In this document: positions 1 through 10,993 of the stretch, piece after piece
Layout: every line of letters begins with the position of its first letter
How positions within the stretch are numbered: position 1 is the first letter of the stretch
Assembly (NCBI GenBank): GCA_947632035.1
Contig: CANRNR010000003.1
Location: forward strand, 43,906 to 107,905
Direction: 5' to 3'
Source: an uncultured Clostridia bacterium
Lineage (GTDB): Bacteria > Bacillota > Clostridia > TANB77 > CAG-508
Length of the DNA stretch: 64,000 nucleotides
The notes under the pieces: generated by a model
What the model was told of the DNA's origin: nothing
Databases searched by the model: none
Seen by the model: the letters and a program-made list of their open reading frames with translations, nothing else
Program-made: the position numbers and the translations under genes

Positions 1-459
1 TGTTATAGGTCGATATTTATTTAAAAAATCGGTTTTAAAGAATTCTTTTAAAATAGCAACATCTTTCATTGATATTATATTTTTTTGTATATCAACATCA
101 AGCCAAGGAATTCTATCTAGCATTCCTCTATCATACATTACAATTCTTGGAGTAGAATTATTTATATCTTCACTTAAATTTTTTAGTAGTTCCATTATCA
201 TCCATATTTCGTATTCTTCTGCATTCTTATTTTCAATTGGATTATATTCAGCTGTTTCCCTTCTTGTTTGAAATGGAATATTTGCTTTTTCAAATAAATT
301 TTTAAAGCTATTTAGTAATGTTGTTTTTCCACTTTTTGGAGTACCTACTAATTCAACAAAAATTGGCCCTGTACTTTTTTCTAATCCTAGCTTTATTTGA
401 CTTAAATTATTTTCTATATTTTTCATTTGTGCTTGCATTTTTTGTTCTATTTTTTCCAT
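1..459 (-). CDS. P-loop kinase/ATPase-like protein (partial, C-terminus off the window edge)
   Basis: Reverse-strand reading MEKIEQKMQAQMKN...GPIFVELVGTPKSGKTTLLNSFKNLFEKA contains Walker A-like GTPKSGKTT; runs off left edge. Confidence 0.6.
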   Translation of the reverse strand, partial: MEKIEQKMQAQMKNIENNLSQIKLGLEKSTGPIFVELVGTPKSGKTTLLNSFKNLFEKANIPFQTRRETAEYNPIENKNAEEYEIWMIMELLKNLSEDINNSTPRIVMYDRGMLDRIPWLDVDIQKNIISMKDVAILKEFFKTDFLNKYRPIT

Positions 460-488
460 ATATTTTACCTTATTTCTTTATTTATTTT

Positions 489-590
489 ACTTAATATAGA
501 TTTATTTATTTTTTATTATTTTCTACTTAATATAGATTTAATTACTTTTTCATTATCTTTTACTTGATATAGATTTATCTACTTTTTATA
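489..590. repeat. Imperfect tandem repeat, about 36-37 bp period, 3 copies
   Basis: acttaatatagattta at 489 and 525, acttgatatagattta at 562. Confidence 0.7.
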
Positions 591-610
591 TTCTTCTATA
601 ATAATTTTAT

Positions 611-1165
611 TTAAAAAATCTTGTCTAATATTTCCTTATACTTTTTAAATAATTCATTTTCTTCGTTTGTATTTTCAATAACAGCATCATACATACTTTT
701 ATAATACCACTTTTGCTCTTCTACTGGCTTATTAAAGTCTTTCCATACATCATTTCCTTTTTCTTGATACACAGCATATAAACATTCTAAGTTGCTTATT
801 TTATCTGCACATTCTACTAATTTTCCATCTAAACTTGCAGTTTTCATTTTGTTTATTGCATCTATTTTTCTTTCTTTCCACTCTAAACTTTTATTTTCTG
901 ATACTTCCCACACTATTTTGGCAACCGCTTCGCCAAATTCATTTTTTACATCTTCTAAAGTATATTTTGTATCTTCAACAACGTCATGTAAAACCCCTGC
1001 AATAACTGCATTAGTACTTGCTCCTGCTCTTTGTAAAATCATTGATACTGTAAATGGATGAAAAATCATATCCACTTCTTTATCTGTTTTTCTTTTTTGA
1101 CCATTATGTGCTTTTGTAGCAAAATAAATGGCATAATCTAATAATTCCATACCATATTGCTTCAT
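611..1165 (-). CDS. HD-domain phosphohydrolase, RelA/SpoT hydrolase-like
   Basis: ORF; HNGQKRK...HPFTVSMIL...GVLHDVVEDT HD-type motifs. Confidence 0.8.
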   Translation of the reverse strand: MKQYGMELLDYAIYFATKAHNGQKRKTDKEVDMIFHPFTVSMILQRAGASTNAVIAGVLHDVVEDTKYTLEDVKNEFGEAVAKIVWEVSENKSLEWKERKIDAINKMKTASLDGKLVECADKISNLECLYAVYQEKGNDVWKDFNKPVEEQKWYYKSMYDAVIENTNEENELFKKYKEILDKIF

Positions 1166-1241
1166 TTTTTCCTCCGTTACACAAATATATTTAACTCATA
1201 TATAAGCCTATTTAAATAAAGCATTTTCAATTTCTATTTTA

Positions 1242-3002
1242 TTACTTTTCTTCTACTATTTTAATATGAACATCTCTTAGTTGCTCACTACTTACTGTAC
1301 TTGGTGCTCTCATAAGTAGGTCTCTTGCCTTTTTATTCTTAGGGAATGCTATTACTTCACGAATGTTTTTACTATCTGCAACAAGCATTACCATTCTATC
1401 TAGTCCTGGGGCTGCTCCTGCATGTGGTGGAGTTCCATATTGGAAAGCATTGTATAATGCACCAAATCTAGTTTCTACTTCTTTTTCGCTATATCCAGCT
1501 ATTTCAAAGGCTTTAACCATTAGCTCTGGATCATGGTTTCTTACTGCTCCTGATGCTACTTCATAACCATTGCATACTACGTCATATTGATATGCTAAAA
1601 TATCTAATGGATCTTTTGTCATTAATGCTTCCATTCCACCTTGTGGCATTGAGAATGGATTATGATTGAAGTCTATTTTTCCTTCATCTGATAATTCATA
1701 CATTGGAAAATCTACTATATAGCATAAACGATATACATTTTTTTCTAATAAATCTAATCTATTTCCAAGTTCTATTCTAATAGCTCCTGCTATTTTTTGA
1801 ACTGTTTTAAATTCATCTGCCATAAAGAAAACAGCTGTATTTTCTTTCATTCCTATTTTTTCTTTTAAAGCACTTTGTACATCTTCAGTAATAAATTTTG
1901 AAATTCCTCCTGAAAGTACATTTTCATTATCTACTTTTACCCATGCTAAGCCTTTTGCACCTGTTTCTTCTACTGCAAATTCTGTCATTGAATCAAAGAA
2001 TTTTCTTCCTTGCTCAGCACCATTTTCCACTACTATTGCTTTTACTGTTTTATCTTTAAATGCATTAAATTCTACATTTTTAAATATTTCAGTAACATCT
2101 TGTATAATTAATGGATTTCTTAAATCTGGTTTATCGCTTCCGTATTTTTCCATTGCTTCTAAATATGGTATTTTAATAAATGGTGCTTCATCTACTTTCC
2201 AGTTTGTATGTGTTTTAAAAACAGTAGTGAATATTTCAGCTAATACTTTTAATACATCTTCTTGCTCTGCAAAGCTCATTTCAAAATCTAGTTGATAAAA
2301 TTCTCCTGGTGCTCTATCTGCTCTAGGGTCTTCATCACGGAAACATGGAGCGATTTGATAATATTTGTCAAATCCTGATACCATTAAAAGTTGCTTAAAT
2401 TGTTGTGGTGCTTGTGGAAGTGCATAAAATTCGCCCGGATGTAATCTGCTTGGTACTAAAAAGTCCCTTGCTCCTTCTGGTGATGAGTTTGCTAAGATAG
2501 GTGTTTGAATTTCTGTAAATCCAAGTTCGTCCATCTTTCTTCTAATAGTTTTCATTATCTCGCTACGAAGTAAAATTGTGTTATGTAGTTTTTCATTTCT
2601 TAAATCTAGGAATCTGTATTCTAGTCTTAAATCCTCTTTTACTTCTCCTGCTTTTTCAGAGTTTATTTCAAAAGGTAATACATTTTTGCATTTACCTAAA
2701 ATTTGAATTTGTTTTGCATCTATCTCAATTTCTCCAGTTGGTATTTTTGTGTTTTTGTTAGAACGCTCTATTACTGTTCCTTTTACACCTACAACACATT
2801 CTGTTACTATTTTTTCTAGTACAGTTTTATCTATTGAATTATTGTCTGCTGAAATAACAACTTGTGTAATTCCAAATTGGTCACGAAGGTCTATGAATAC
2901 CATTGAGCCTAAGTTTCTTATTTTTTGTACCCAGCCTGCAAGTGTAACTTCTTCTCCAACATTTTTTATATTTAATTCTCCACAATTATGATCTCTATAC
3001 AT
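1242..3002 (-). CDS. aspS: Aspartyl-tRNA synthetase
   Basis: 586 aa; LAGWVQKIRNLGSMVFIDLRDQFG, QAPQQFKQLLM, FRDEDPRADRAPGEFYQLDFEMSF, GAAPGLDRMVML. Confidence 0.97.
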   Translation of the reverse strand: MYRDHNCGELNIKNVGEEVTLAGWVQKIRNLGSMVFIDLRDQFGITQVVISADNNSIDKTVLEKIVTECVVGVKGTVIERSNKNTKIPTGEIEIDAKQIQILGKCKNVLPFEINSEKAGEVKEDLRLEYRFLDLRNEKLHNTILLRSEIMKTIRRKMDELGFTEIQTPILANSSPEGARDFLVPSRLHPGEFYALPQAPQQFKQLLMVSGFDKYYQIAPCFRDEDPRADRAPGEFYQLDFEMSFAEQEDVLKVLAEIFTTVFKTHTNWKVDEAPFIKIPYLEAMEKYGSDKPDLRNPLIIQDVTEIFKNVEFNAFKDKTVKAIVVENGAEQGRKFFDSMTEFAVEETGAKGLAWVKVDNENVLSGGISKFITEDVQSALKEKIGMKENTAVFFMADEFKTVQKIAGAIRIELGNRLDLLEKNVYRLCYIVDFPMYELSDEGKIDFNHNPFSMPQGGMEALMTKDPLDILAYQYDVVCNGYEVASGAVRNHDPELMVKAFEIAGYSEKEVETRFGALYNAFQYGTPPHAGAAPGLDRMVMLVADSKNIREVIAFPKNKKARDLLMRAPSTVSSEQLRDVHIKIVEEK

Positions 3003-3168
3003 ATATTTATTGTCCTTTCTAATTTGTATAAAAATTTTGCTATGTCTAATATTTCGTAAATCACTACGTTTGCCTTATTATTTTATTCCATTTTTGCTTG
3101 AAAGTAAATGGGTATTTATAATTTTTTAAAAGTTTATAAGTATATACAGAACTTTGGAAATCTAAAAA

Positions 3169-3200
3169 ATCCTTACCAAGATAATAATCTTAGTAAGGAT
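3169..3200 (-). terminator. Intrinsic terminator hairpin
   Basis: atccttaccaagataataatcttagtaaggat; on minus strand followed by T-tract. Confidence 0.75.
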
Positions 3201-3239
3201 ACATTTTTATTTTTCTTAGTATTTTGCATTGATTAAATA

Positions 3240-3473
3240 TTATTTTACCTCGTATTCTTTGCAAAACCTTTCAAATGTTATACCTTCGGTATTTGGTATA
3301 AGAGCAGCGTCTTTAAAAGTAAAGTCTTTAAGGTCTTCCAAAAAACTACATACTGCATCTAACTTATTGAGTCTATAGCGATAAAGTCCATGGCAAAATG
3401 CTATATACCTTTTAGCATACAATGTCCCTTCTTTAAAAGCCTTTTTTTCTTCTTCGGTTTTAAAATTTGTCAT
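3240..3473 (-). CDS. Small protein of unknown function (77 aa)
   Basis: ORF with upstream aaggagg-like RBS and downstream terminator. Confidence 0.6.
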   Translation of the reverse strand: MTNFKTEEEKKAFKEGTLYAKRYIAFCHGLYRYRLNKLDAVCSFLEDLKDFTFKDAALIPNTEGITFERFCKEYEVK

Positions 3474-3823
3474 AACCTTGTGTCCTCCTTAAAGTGATTT
3501 TTTAGTTGCAATACCGAAAAATAAAAATGTGATTATGTTTAACTATACAAATTTTATCATGTTTTGTAATTAAAGTCAAATGCCTAACTGGTGTTAATTT
3601 TGCAATAACTATCTAATCTTATTTATGAAATTAACTATCTAAAAAATTCAAATCAAAAATTAAACAAAGTCGTAAATGTAACATATTATTTAGCACATAG
3701 TGAAAAAAATTCCAACAAAATATTGAATTTCGTAGTATTATCCTATATAATTAGGGTATTATTATTTTATTGAAAAAATTATTTTAAAAAATATATTTAA
3801 CAAAAAGAAAGGGATGTTTTTTA

Positions 3824-5221
3824 ATGGAAACAAAAAAAGTATTAGTTAAAAACCTATATAGAGATTTAGATACCTACGCTGGAACTACTGTTGAAGTTTC
3901 AGGTTGGGCTAAAACAATTCGTGATTCTAAAAACTTTGGATTTATTGAATTAAATGATGGTAGTTTTTTCAAAAATGTACAAATAGTATTTGATACTGAA
4001 CTTTCAAATTTTGAGGAAATAAGAAAGCTTTCTATAAGTTCTTCTATCATCGTTACAGGAGAGGTTGTAAAAACAGAAAATGCAAAGCAACCTTTTGAAA
4101 TAAAAGCAAAAGAAGTTAAAATTGTAAATCAAGCAGATTTAGATTATCCGCTTCAAAAAAAGAGACATTCTTTTGAATATTTAAGAACAATTAGCCATTT
4201 GCGCCCAAGAACAAACACATTTAATGCTGTTTTCCGTGTTCGTAGTGTTCTTTCTTATGCAATTCACAAGTTCTTCCAAGAAAAAGGATTTGTTTATGTT
4301 CATACACCTATCATTACTGGAAGCGACTGTGAAGGTGCAGGAGAAATGTTTAGAGTAACTACTATGGACATGCAAAACCCTGCAAAAACTGAAGATGGAG
4401 ATGTTGATTATAGCCAAGATTTCTTTGGTAAATCTTCACACCTTACTGTTAGTGGTCAATTAGATGTTGAAACTTTTGCGCACGCATTCCGTAATGTTTA
4501 TACATTCGGTCCTACTTTCCGTGCTGAGAATTCTAACACAGTAAAGCACGCAGCTGAGTTTTGGATGATAGAACCAGAAATTTGCTTTGCAGATTTACAA
4601 GATGATATGGATTTAGCTGAAGAAATGGTTAAATATATAATTTCTTATGTGCTTGAAAATGCACCTGAAGAAATGGAATTCTTTAATCAATTTGTAGATA
4701 CTGGATTATTAGAAAGATTACACAATGTAATAAATTCTGATTTTGGTAGAATTACTTATACAGATGCCATTAAAGAACTTGAGAAAGTAAATGACCAATT
4801 TGAATACCCTGTTTCTTGGGGTGTAGATATTCAAACAGAACATGAAAGATATCTATCTGAAAAAGTATTTGGAAAACCTGTATTTGTAACAGATTATCCA
4901 AAGGAAATCAAAGCATTTTATATGAAACAAAATCCAGATGGTAAAACTGTTGCAGCTACTGACCTTCTAGCTCCTGGAATTGGAGAAATTATCGGTGGTA
5001 GCCAAAGAGAAGATGATTTTGATAAGTTAACTGCTCGTATTGAAGAATTAGGTCTTAAAAAAGAAGATTACTGGTGGTACTTAGATTTAAGAAGATATGG
5101 TAGTTGCGTTCATAGTGGTTTTGGTTTAGGTTTTGAGAGAATGCTTATGTATTTAACTGGTATGCAAAATATTCGTGATGTGCTTCCATTCCCAAGAACA
5201 CCAAAGAACTGCGAATTTTAA
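3824..5221 (+). CDS. asnS: Asparaginyl-tRNA synthetase
   Basis: 465 aa; [71 protein letters not shown]. Confidence 0.97.
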   Translation: METKKVLVKNLYRDLDTYAGTTVEVSGWAKTIRDSKNFGFIELNDGSFFKNVQIVFDTELSNFEEIRKLSISSSIIVTGEVVKTENAKQPFEIKAKEVKIVNQADLDYPLQKKRHSFEYLRTISHLRPRTNTFNAVFRVRSVLSYAIHKFFQEKGFVYVHTPIITGSDCEGAGEMFRVTTMDMQNPAKTEDGDVDYSQDFFGKSSHLTVSGQLDVETFAHAFRNVYTFGPTFRAENSNTVKHAAEFWMIEPEICFADLQDDMDLAEEMVKYIISYVLENAPEEMEFFNQFVDTGLLERLHNVINSDFGRITYTDAIKELEKVNDQFEYPVSWGVDIQTEHERYLSEKVFGKPVFVTDYPKEIKAFYMKQNPDGKTVAATDLLAPGIGEIIGGSQREDDFDKLTARIEELGLKKEDYWWYLDLRRYGSCVHSGFGLGFERMLMYLTGMQNIRDVLPFPRTPKNCEF

Positions 5222-5606
5222 GACAATGGGACGGGGTTTTTGTCTTAAGGTTTTAAAGGTTTTATTATGTAATTACTTAATCATAGAGGGTGTCCTAAAA
5301 TAGGAACTCTCTTTTCATTTCACAATAAGAAACGTAGAATTTATTTTAATATTAATTTTAAAACAAATTTTACGTTTTATTTATTTTATATTCTCTTTAT
5401 TTATTTTATATCCTTTTTTATCGAATATCTTGTAAAAAACTTTATCCTTTTATATTATTTTTTATTAAGCGTTTTTTAAAGAACTTTATCTATTTTTATA
5501 AAACTTAAAAAAGCTAAAACAGGCTTAAGTTCAAATATTTGCCAAAACGTTCTAAGTAAAAATTCCCGTTAAACCCTAAGACAAAAACCCCGTCCCATTG
5601 TCTTAA
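5218..5606. repeat. GGGACGGGG inverted-repeat element A (REP/MITE-like, about 30-bp arms)
   Basis: Left arm ttaagacaatgggacggggtttttgtcttaa (5218-5248); right arm taagacaaaaaccccgtcccattgtcttaa (5577-5606) is its inverse. Confidence 0.85.
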
Positions 5607-6415
5607 ATTTTTCCTCTAACATATTCATATATTAGTATTCCAGCTGCAACTGATGCATTTAAGCTTTCGGTTTTGCCAAGCATAGGTATTTTTACTTTTT
5701 TATCTGCTATATCTAATATTTCCTTTGAAACACCATTTGCTTCATTTCCAATTACTATTACTTTTTTATTATACTTAATATCATAAATAGATTCGCTTGT
5801 TTCTAGTGATGTTGCAATTACTTCGAATTTATGCTTTTTAATTGTTTGTAAAGTTTGAATAAGATTATTTGACCTTATGATATTTATTCTAAAAATTGCT
5901 CCCATGGTTGAGCGAACAACCTTTGGACTATATGGGTCAGCAGTATTTTCAGATATGATAATTTGCTTTAAATTTGCACTATCTGCTGTTCTTAAAATAG
6001 TTCCTAAATTTCCTGGGTCTTGAATTCCATCTAAAACTAAAATGATGTCTTCTGAATAGTTTATATTTTCGCTATTATCACCTTTTTCTACAACTGCTAA
6101 AATGCCTTGTGGGGTTTGTACTTCTGAAAGAAGGTTAAATATTTTTTGCGTTACATATATACATTCATATTTTGCTATTTCGTATAGTAACCCCTGCTCG
6201 ATATGACTATTTGGACTTTTGGCATTTTTTAAGCTTTCTTCTTCACAATCTTCGCAAATAACAATCATTTTTATATCAGCTTTTTCCTCGATTGCTTCTC
6301 TTACTAATTTAATTCCTTCTACAATATATCTATTTGTTTCATCACGATACTTTTTTTCTTTTAATTTTCTTATTGCTTTTATTTGCTCATTATCTTTACT
6401 TGAAATAACTTGCAT
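5603..6415 (-). CDS. TrmH/SpoU-family RNA 2'-O-methyltransferase
   Basis: VLDGIQDPGNLGTILRTADS, VIGNEANGVSKEIL, KIPMLGKTESLNASVAAGILIYE SPOUT motifs. Confidence 0.92.
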   Translation of the reverse strand: MQVISSKDNEQIKAIRKLKEKKYRDETNRYIVEGIKLVREAIEEKADIKMIVICEDCEEESLKNAKSPNSHIEQGLLYEIAKYECIYVTQKIFNLLSEVQTPQGILAVVEKGDNSENINYSEDIILVLDGIQDPGNLGTILRTADSANLKQIIISENTADPYSPKVVRSTMGAIFRINIIRSNNLIQTLQTIKKHKFEVIATSLETSESIYDIKYNKKVIVIGNEANGVSKEILDIADKKVKIPMLGKTESLNASVAAGILIYEYVRGKI

Positions 6416-6548
6416 TTTAACCTTCCTTTCATTTTTGCTTAATTTATTAAAAATTATTTACAATTTAAAATTATAGTTACTTTTAAAGTTCCTTCTTAGT
6501 ATCTTAATTAACTATTTACTAATTATAATTTAACTTCAATATATTTAT

Positions 6549-9500
6549 TTACACTACCATTTTTAAAAACTCTTTAATCGCTTCTAATAATCTTTTTTCT
6601 TTTTTATCTCCGGTTTTAAATGTAACATAAGGGTCAATTCCAGAAGAAAAGCGGATTTTCATTCCATATTGTTTTAACAAATTATCTACTCTTTCTACTG
6701 GTATTTTTTCCTTTTTAAAATAAAATACTATTGAATCTGCTCTTTGTGTAATTTTTATAACACCAGCTTTTCTAGCTAGTTCTTTAATTCTAGTAACTTC
6801 TAGTAAATTTTCTAATTCTTCTGGCAATTTTCCATATCTATCAATAACTTCATCTACTACATTTTGTATATCTTCTTCTGTTCTGCATAGCGCTATATTT
6901 TGATAAATTTCAATTTTTTGACTACCATTTTCAATGAAGCTATCTGGTATATAGCTAGATACTGATAAATCAATTTGAATATCTTGCTCTTCTACCACTT
7001 CAATTCCTTGCATTTCTTTAATAACATCATCTAATAGCTTGCAATAAGTATCATATCCAACCTGCTCCATGTGACCATGTTGTACTTCTCCTAGCATACT
7101 TCCTGCTCCACGAATTTCTAGGTCTCTCATAGCTATTTTAAATCCAGAGCCAAACTCTGTAAATTCTTTTATTGATTTTAACCTCTTATCTGCTACTTCT
7201 GAAAGAAGTTTGTCTCTTTTATAGGTAACATATGCGTAAGCTTGTTTATCACTTCTTCCTACCCTACCTCTAATTTGATAAAGTTGTGCGAGTCCTAATC
7301 TATCTGCATTTTCCACTATAATAGTATTGGCATTTGGAATGTCTATACCTGATTCTAGAATTGTTGTGCATACTAAAACATTTATCTTATGCTCCACAAA
7401 CTCTTGCATTATTTCTTCTAGCTCATGACCTGTCATTTTTCCATGTGCAAATGCTACATTTGCTTCTGGAACAAGGTTTTCTATCTCGTGTGCTTTCTTT
7501 TCTATATTCTCCACTTGATTATATAAATAAAATACTTGCCCACCTCGTTCTAACTCTCTTGTAATTGCTTCTGTAATTACCTCTTTATCGTATTCTAGCA
7601 CATAGGTTTGAACTGGCTTTCTATTGTGTGGTGGCTCATATATAACTGACATATCTCTAACACCAACTATTGACATATGAAGCGTTCTTGGAATTGGTGT
7701 TGCTGTCATGGTTAGAACATCTACACTATTTTTAAGTTGCTTTATTTTTTCTTTATCTTTTACACCAAAACGGTGCTCCTCATCTATAATAAGTAAGCCT
7801 AAATCTTTAAAATTAACATCTTTGCTAAGTAATCTATGTGTTCCTATTACTACATCTACTTCTCCTAATTTTAGCTTCTTTATAATCTCTTCTTGCTCTT
7901 TTTTAGTTCTAAAACGATTTAGCAATTCTACTTTCATTGCAAATTCGCTCATTCTCTTTTTAAATTCTTCATATTGTTGGTTTGCTAAAATAGTGGTTGG
8001 TACCAAATATGCTACCTGCTTTTGGTCCATTACTGCTTTAAAAGCTGCCCTTATTGCTACCTCTGTTTTTCCATATCCAACATCTCCGGCAAAGCAATCT
8101 ATCCATTGGAAATGGCTTTTCCATGTCTTTTTTTACTTCTTCTATACATCTTAATTGGTCGTCTGTTTCTGTGTATGGGAAACTATCTTCAAATTGCCTT
8201 TGCCATGGGGTATCTTTTGAAAAAGCATACCCTTTAATTTTTTGTCTTTTTGCATATAACTCTACTAAATCTTTTGCAACCTCTTCTAATTGCTTCTTTA
8301 CCTTACTTGTAGTTGCATTCCACTCTTTTCCACCTAATTTATTTAGCCTTGGTGCAGTTTCTCCTCCACCTATATATTTTCTTACACTATCTAAATTGGT
8401 GGTTGGGACATATAGCATATCATCATTTCTGTATTTTATTTTAATATAATCCTTTGTTATATTGTCTGCTGTAATTGTGTTAACACCTATAAACTCGCCT
8501 ATGCCATGTGTTTGATGCACCACGAAATCGCCAGGTTTTAAATCTGCAAAAACTATCTTTTCTCCCTCTTTAAATTGACGCGATAGCTTTCTTTTCTTTT
8601 TCGTAGTTCCTTCAAAACCATTTTGCATACTGATAACAACTAAATTCAAATCATAGTTTTCAAAGCCTGATGAAATAGAATTTGTTGTTACTACAATTTC
8701 AGCCTGTTTTACCTCTTTTAAACTTTCTTCATATTTATAATTTACTTCATGCTCTTTTAAAACTTCGCATATTCTCTTTGCATTTATTTCATTTCCTGCA
8801 AGTATGCAAACTTTCTTTTTTGCCTTTTGATAATTTATTAAATCTGACATCAAAAGCTCTAATTCCGGTTGGTAAAAGTTAATTTCTCTCGTTTCAAAAT
8901 AATATTTAGGCATATTTTTGATAGTATCATTTTGCTCTAAATATATTATTGGTCTTTTTGAAAAGTTATATTCAAAATTGCTAATTTCTCTAATTGCCTC
9001 AGGTACAAATCTTTCCTTTTGAATTAGAGAATCTATTAAATGGTTGTTATCTAATATGATGTTTTCCTGTCTTTGATTTATTTTCAAGTTTTCATCTAAA
9101 AATAGCAAGTATTCATCTGATAAATAATCTAAAAATGATGAACTATTGGCATAAAATTGATTAAAATATTTATCAATCTTACTAATATAATCCTTTGCTT
9201 TAATTTGCTCTATATCTTCTGTTTGCTCTGGATAACTTTCCTCTATATTTTTTACTACTGTATCTAAATCATCTACAATAAATTCATGTGCAGGAAATAT
9301 TGTAATTTCTTTTATCATTTCAGTTGACCTTTGAGAAGAAATTTTAAAATACCTAATTGAATCTACCTCGTCTCCCCAAAATTCTATTCTAACACCTATT
9401 GTTTCAGATAAACCAACATCTACAATGCCTCCACGAATACAAAATTGACCCTGGTTTTCAATAAGCTCACTTCTTTCATAGCCTAGTTTAACAAAGGTTT

Positions 9501-9978
9501 CTTTTAAAACCTCCAAAGAATATGATTTTCCAACTTCTATATCAACTTTATTTTTGTACAAATCCTGTTTAGTAATCATTTTTTGCATTGCTGTTTCAAT
9601 AGTTGTTACTATAACAAAGTTTTCACTTGGTGCCTTCTTTTCTTCTACAAGTATCATTTGATTTAAAGTTTTAATTCTTTCATAAGGTAAATCCTTACTT
9701 TGTGCAATATAATCATAGCTTGCTATTTCTCTTTTTGGAAAATAGTTTGTTTTTATTCCAAAGCTCTTTAAATCTTCACATAGTTTTTTTGCTTGTAATT
9801 CATTGTATGTAAGTAAGCAAATTGGCTTTTTTATATTGTTTAAAATTGCTTTAATTATGTGTGCCTTTTCCACGCAAACTAAGCCCGATATTCCTACCGG
9901 GCCTTTTATTTTTTTCAGCTCTTTTAAAAGCTCTTTGAACTTTTCATTTTGCTCTAATAATTCTACTAAAAAGTTCAT
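6549..9978 (-). CDS. mfd: Transcription-repair coupling factor Mfd, spanning an in-frame CGG +1 frameshift site
   Basis: ORFs 8038..9978 and 6549..8030 join to one Mfd by skipping the C of CGG at 8088..8086, giving [22 protein letters not shown]. Confidence 0.93.
8086..8088 (-). other. CGG +1 recoding site 1 (mfd)
   Basis: ctt tgc CGG aga; +1 reading ctt tgc (c) gga gat gtt gga tat gga aaa restores Walker A [9 protein letters not shown]. Confidence 0.85.
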
Positions 9979-10155
9979 GGTGTTTAGTTTTCCTTCCTTA
10001 GCTATTATACCACAGATTAGTGAAAATTAAAACTATAAATTTAAATAAGATGAAAGATAATATTAGAATTATTGAAATTTATTTTAAAAATAATAGTATT
10101 GTAAACCAATTTGTGATATACTATTAATAAATCTTTTGGAAAGGAAGTAAAAACT

Positions 10156-10356
10156 ATGTTTGATGAAAAACAAGAAATCAATTCGGCAGTTAATACTTTA
10201 TCTGATAAAGTTACTTTAAATGATTCAATTTATTCTTTATATCTACATTCAAAATTGCAAAAGAGCCAAGATGATATAAAGAATAATAGAGTAATGACAA
10301 TTCAAGAATCTAAAGAAAGGATGAAAAAAAAGTATGCTGATTTTAATGTCAAATGA
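10156..10356 (+). CDS. Small protein, possibly antitoxin-like
   Basis: RBS ggaaagg upstream; 66 aa with charged C-terminus (ESKERMKKKYADFNVK). Confidence 0.4.
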   Translation: MFDEKQEINSAVNTLSDKVTLNDSIYSLYLHSKLQKSQDDIKNNRVMTIQESKERMKKKYADFNVK

Positions 10357-10550
10357 AGCACATCAAGATATAGATTTCATTGTTCATAAAAAAAGAAATT
10401 TCAATTTATTTTATAAATCTTATATAAAAAATAATTTTTAATTTTTTTATTCTTTACTATCCAAAATCATCTTTATATTAACAATTTTTATATGTTTGGG
10501 CATTTACTTAATCCCATATCATTTTTGCTGCTCATAATTTAATATAAAAA

Positions 10551-10576
10551 AAGCCCAGACTTTAAAATCTGAGCTT
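10551..10576 (-). terminator. Intrinsic terminator
   Basis: aagcccagactttaaaatctgagctt hairpin, T-tract on minus strand. Confidence 0.8.
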
Positions 10577-10611
10577 ACTTGGTATTTCTACCTAACCTCT
10601 CATTTGAGAAG

Positions 10612-10917
10612 TTACTTTTCAGAGGATTGTCTCATCTCCCGAAGTTTGCGTTGTAAAGCCAGTCCTCCTCTCCGAGGTGCTTCTTTGAAATGCCGATTCA
10701 AGACTTTTCTTACCTCGTTTCCAAGATAAGAACTATAGTCATAAATTGTTTCGGTCATTTTTTTGTGAACTGTGGTTTTTGGTATCCCAAACACGGCAGC
10801 TGTTTCGCGGATAGTGGCACCATTATCTAAAATATAGAATGCCATACCTACACACCGCTTTTCCTCTTCAGAAGAGGTTTCATCCACAATTATACGTCCT
10901 GTGTACTTTCTGTTCAT
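10612..10917 (-). CDS. spoIIID: SpoIIID-like sporulation transcriptional regulator
   Basis: GATIRETAAVFGIPKTTVHKKMTE..YLGNEVRKVLNRHFKEAPRRGGLALQRK resembles SpoIIID HTH and RGG tail; gggggaa RBS before ATG at 10917. Contains four in-frame CGG codons. Confidence 0.8.
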   Translation of the reverse strand: MNRKYTGRIIVDETSSEEEKRCVGMAFYILDNGATIRETAAVFGIPKTTVHKKMTETIYDYSSYLGNEVRKVLNRHFKEAPRRGGLALQRKLREMRQSSEK

Positions 10918-10993
10918 AGAGTATTCCCCCAAAAAAATTATTTAGTTTTTCAATTAATATATATTATACTGCATTTTTATTATTTTTTCAAGT

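Noticed and set aside
792-1061. Antisense ORFs listed in the track (e.g. 792..1061, 1363..1566, 7708..8154, 12648..12977, 19557..19907, 43097..43690)
   Set aside because: They mirror strongly supported genes on the other strand, have low-complexity hydrophobic translations and no RBS support; by-products of AT-rich sequence.
3480-3823. T-box leader upstream of asnS or aspS
   Set aside because: No recognisable T-box consensus or specifier/antiterminator pairing seen.
10348-10443. Small overlapping ORF after 10156..10356 as toxin partner
   Set aside because: Only about 31 codons, no recognisable toxin motif.
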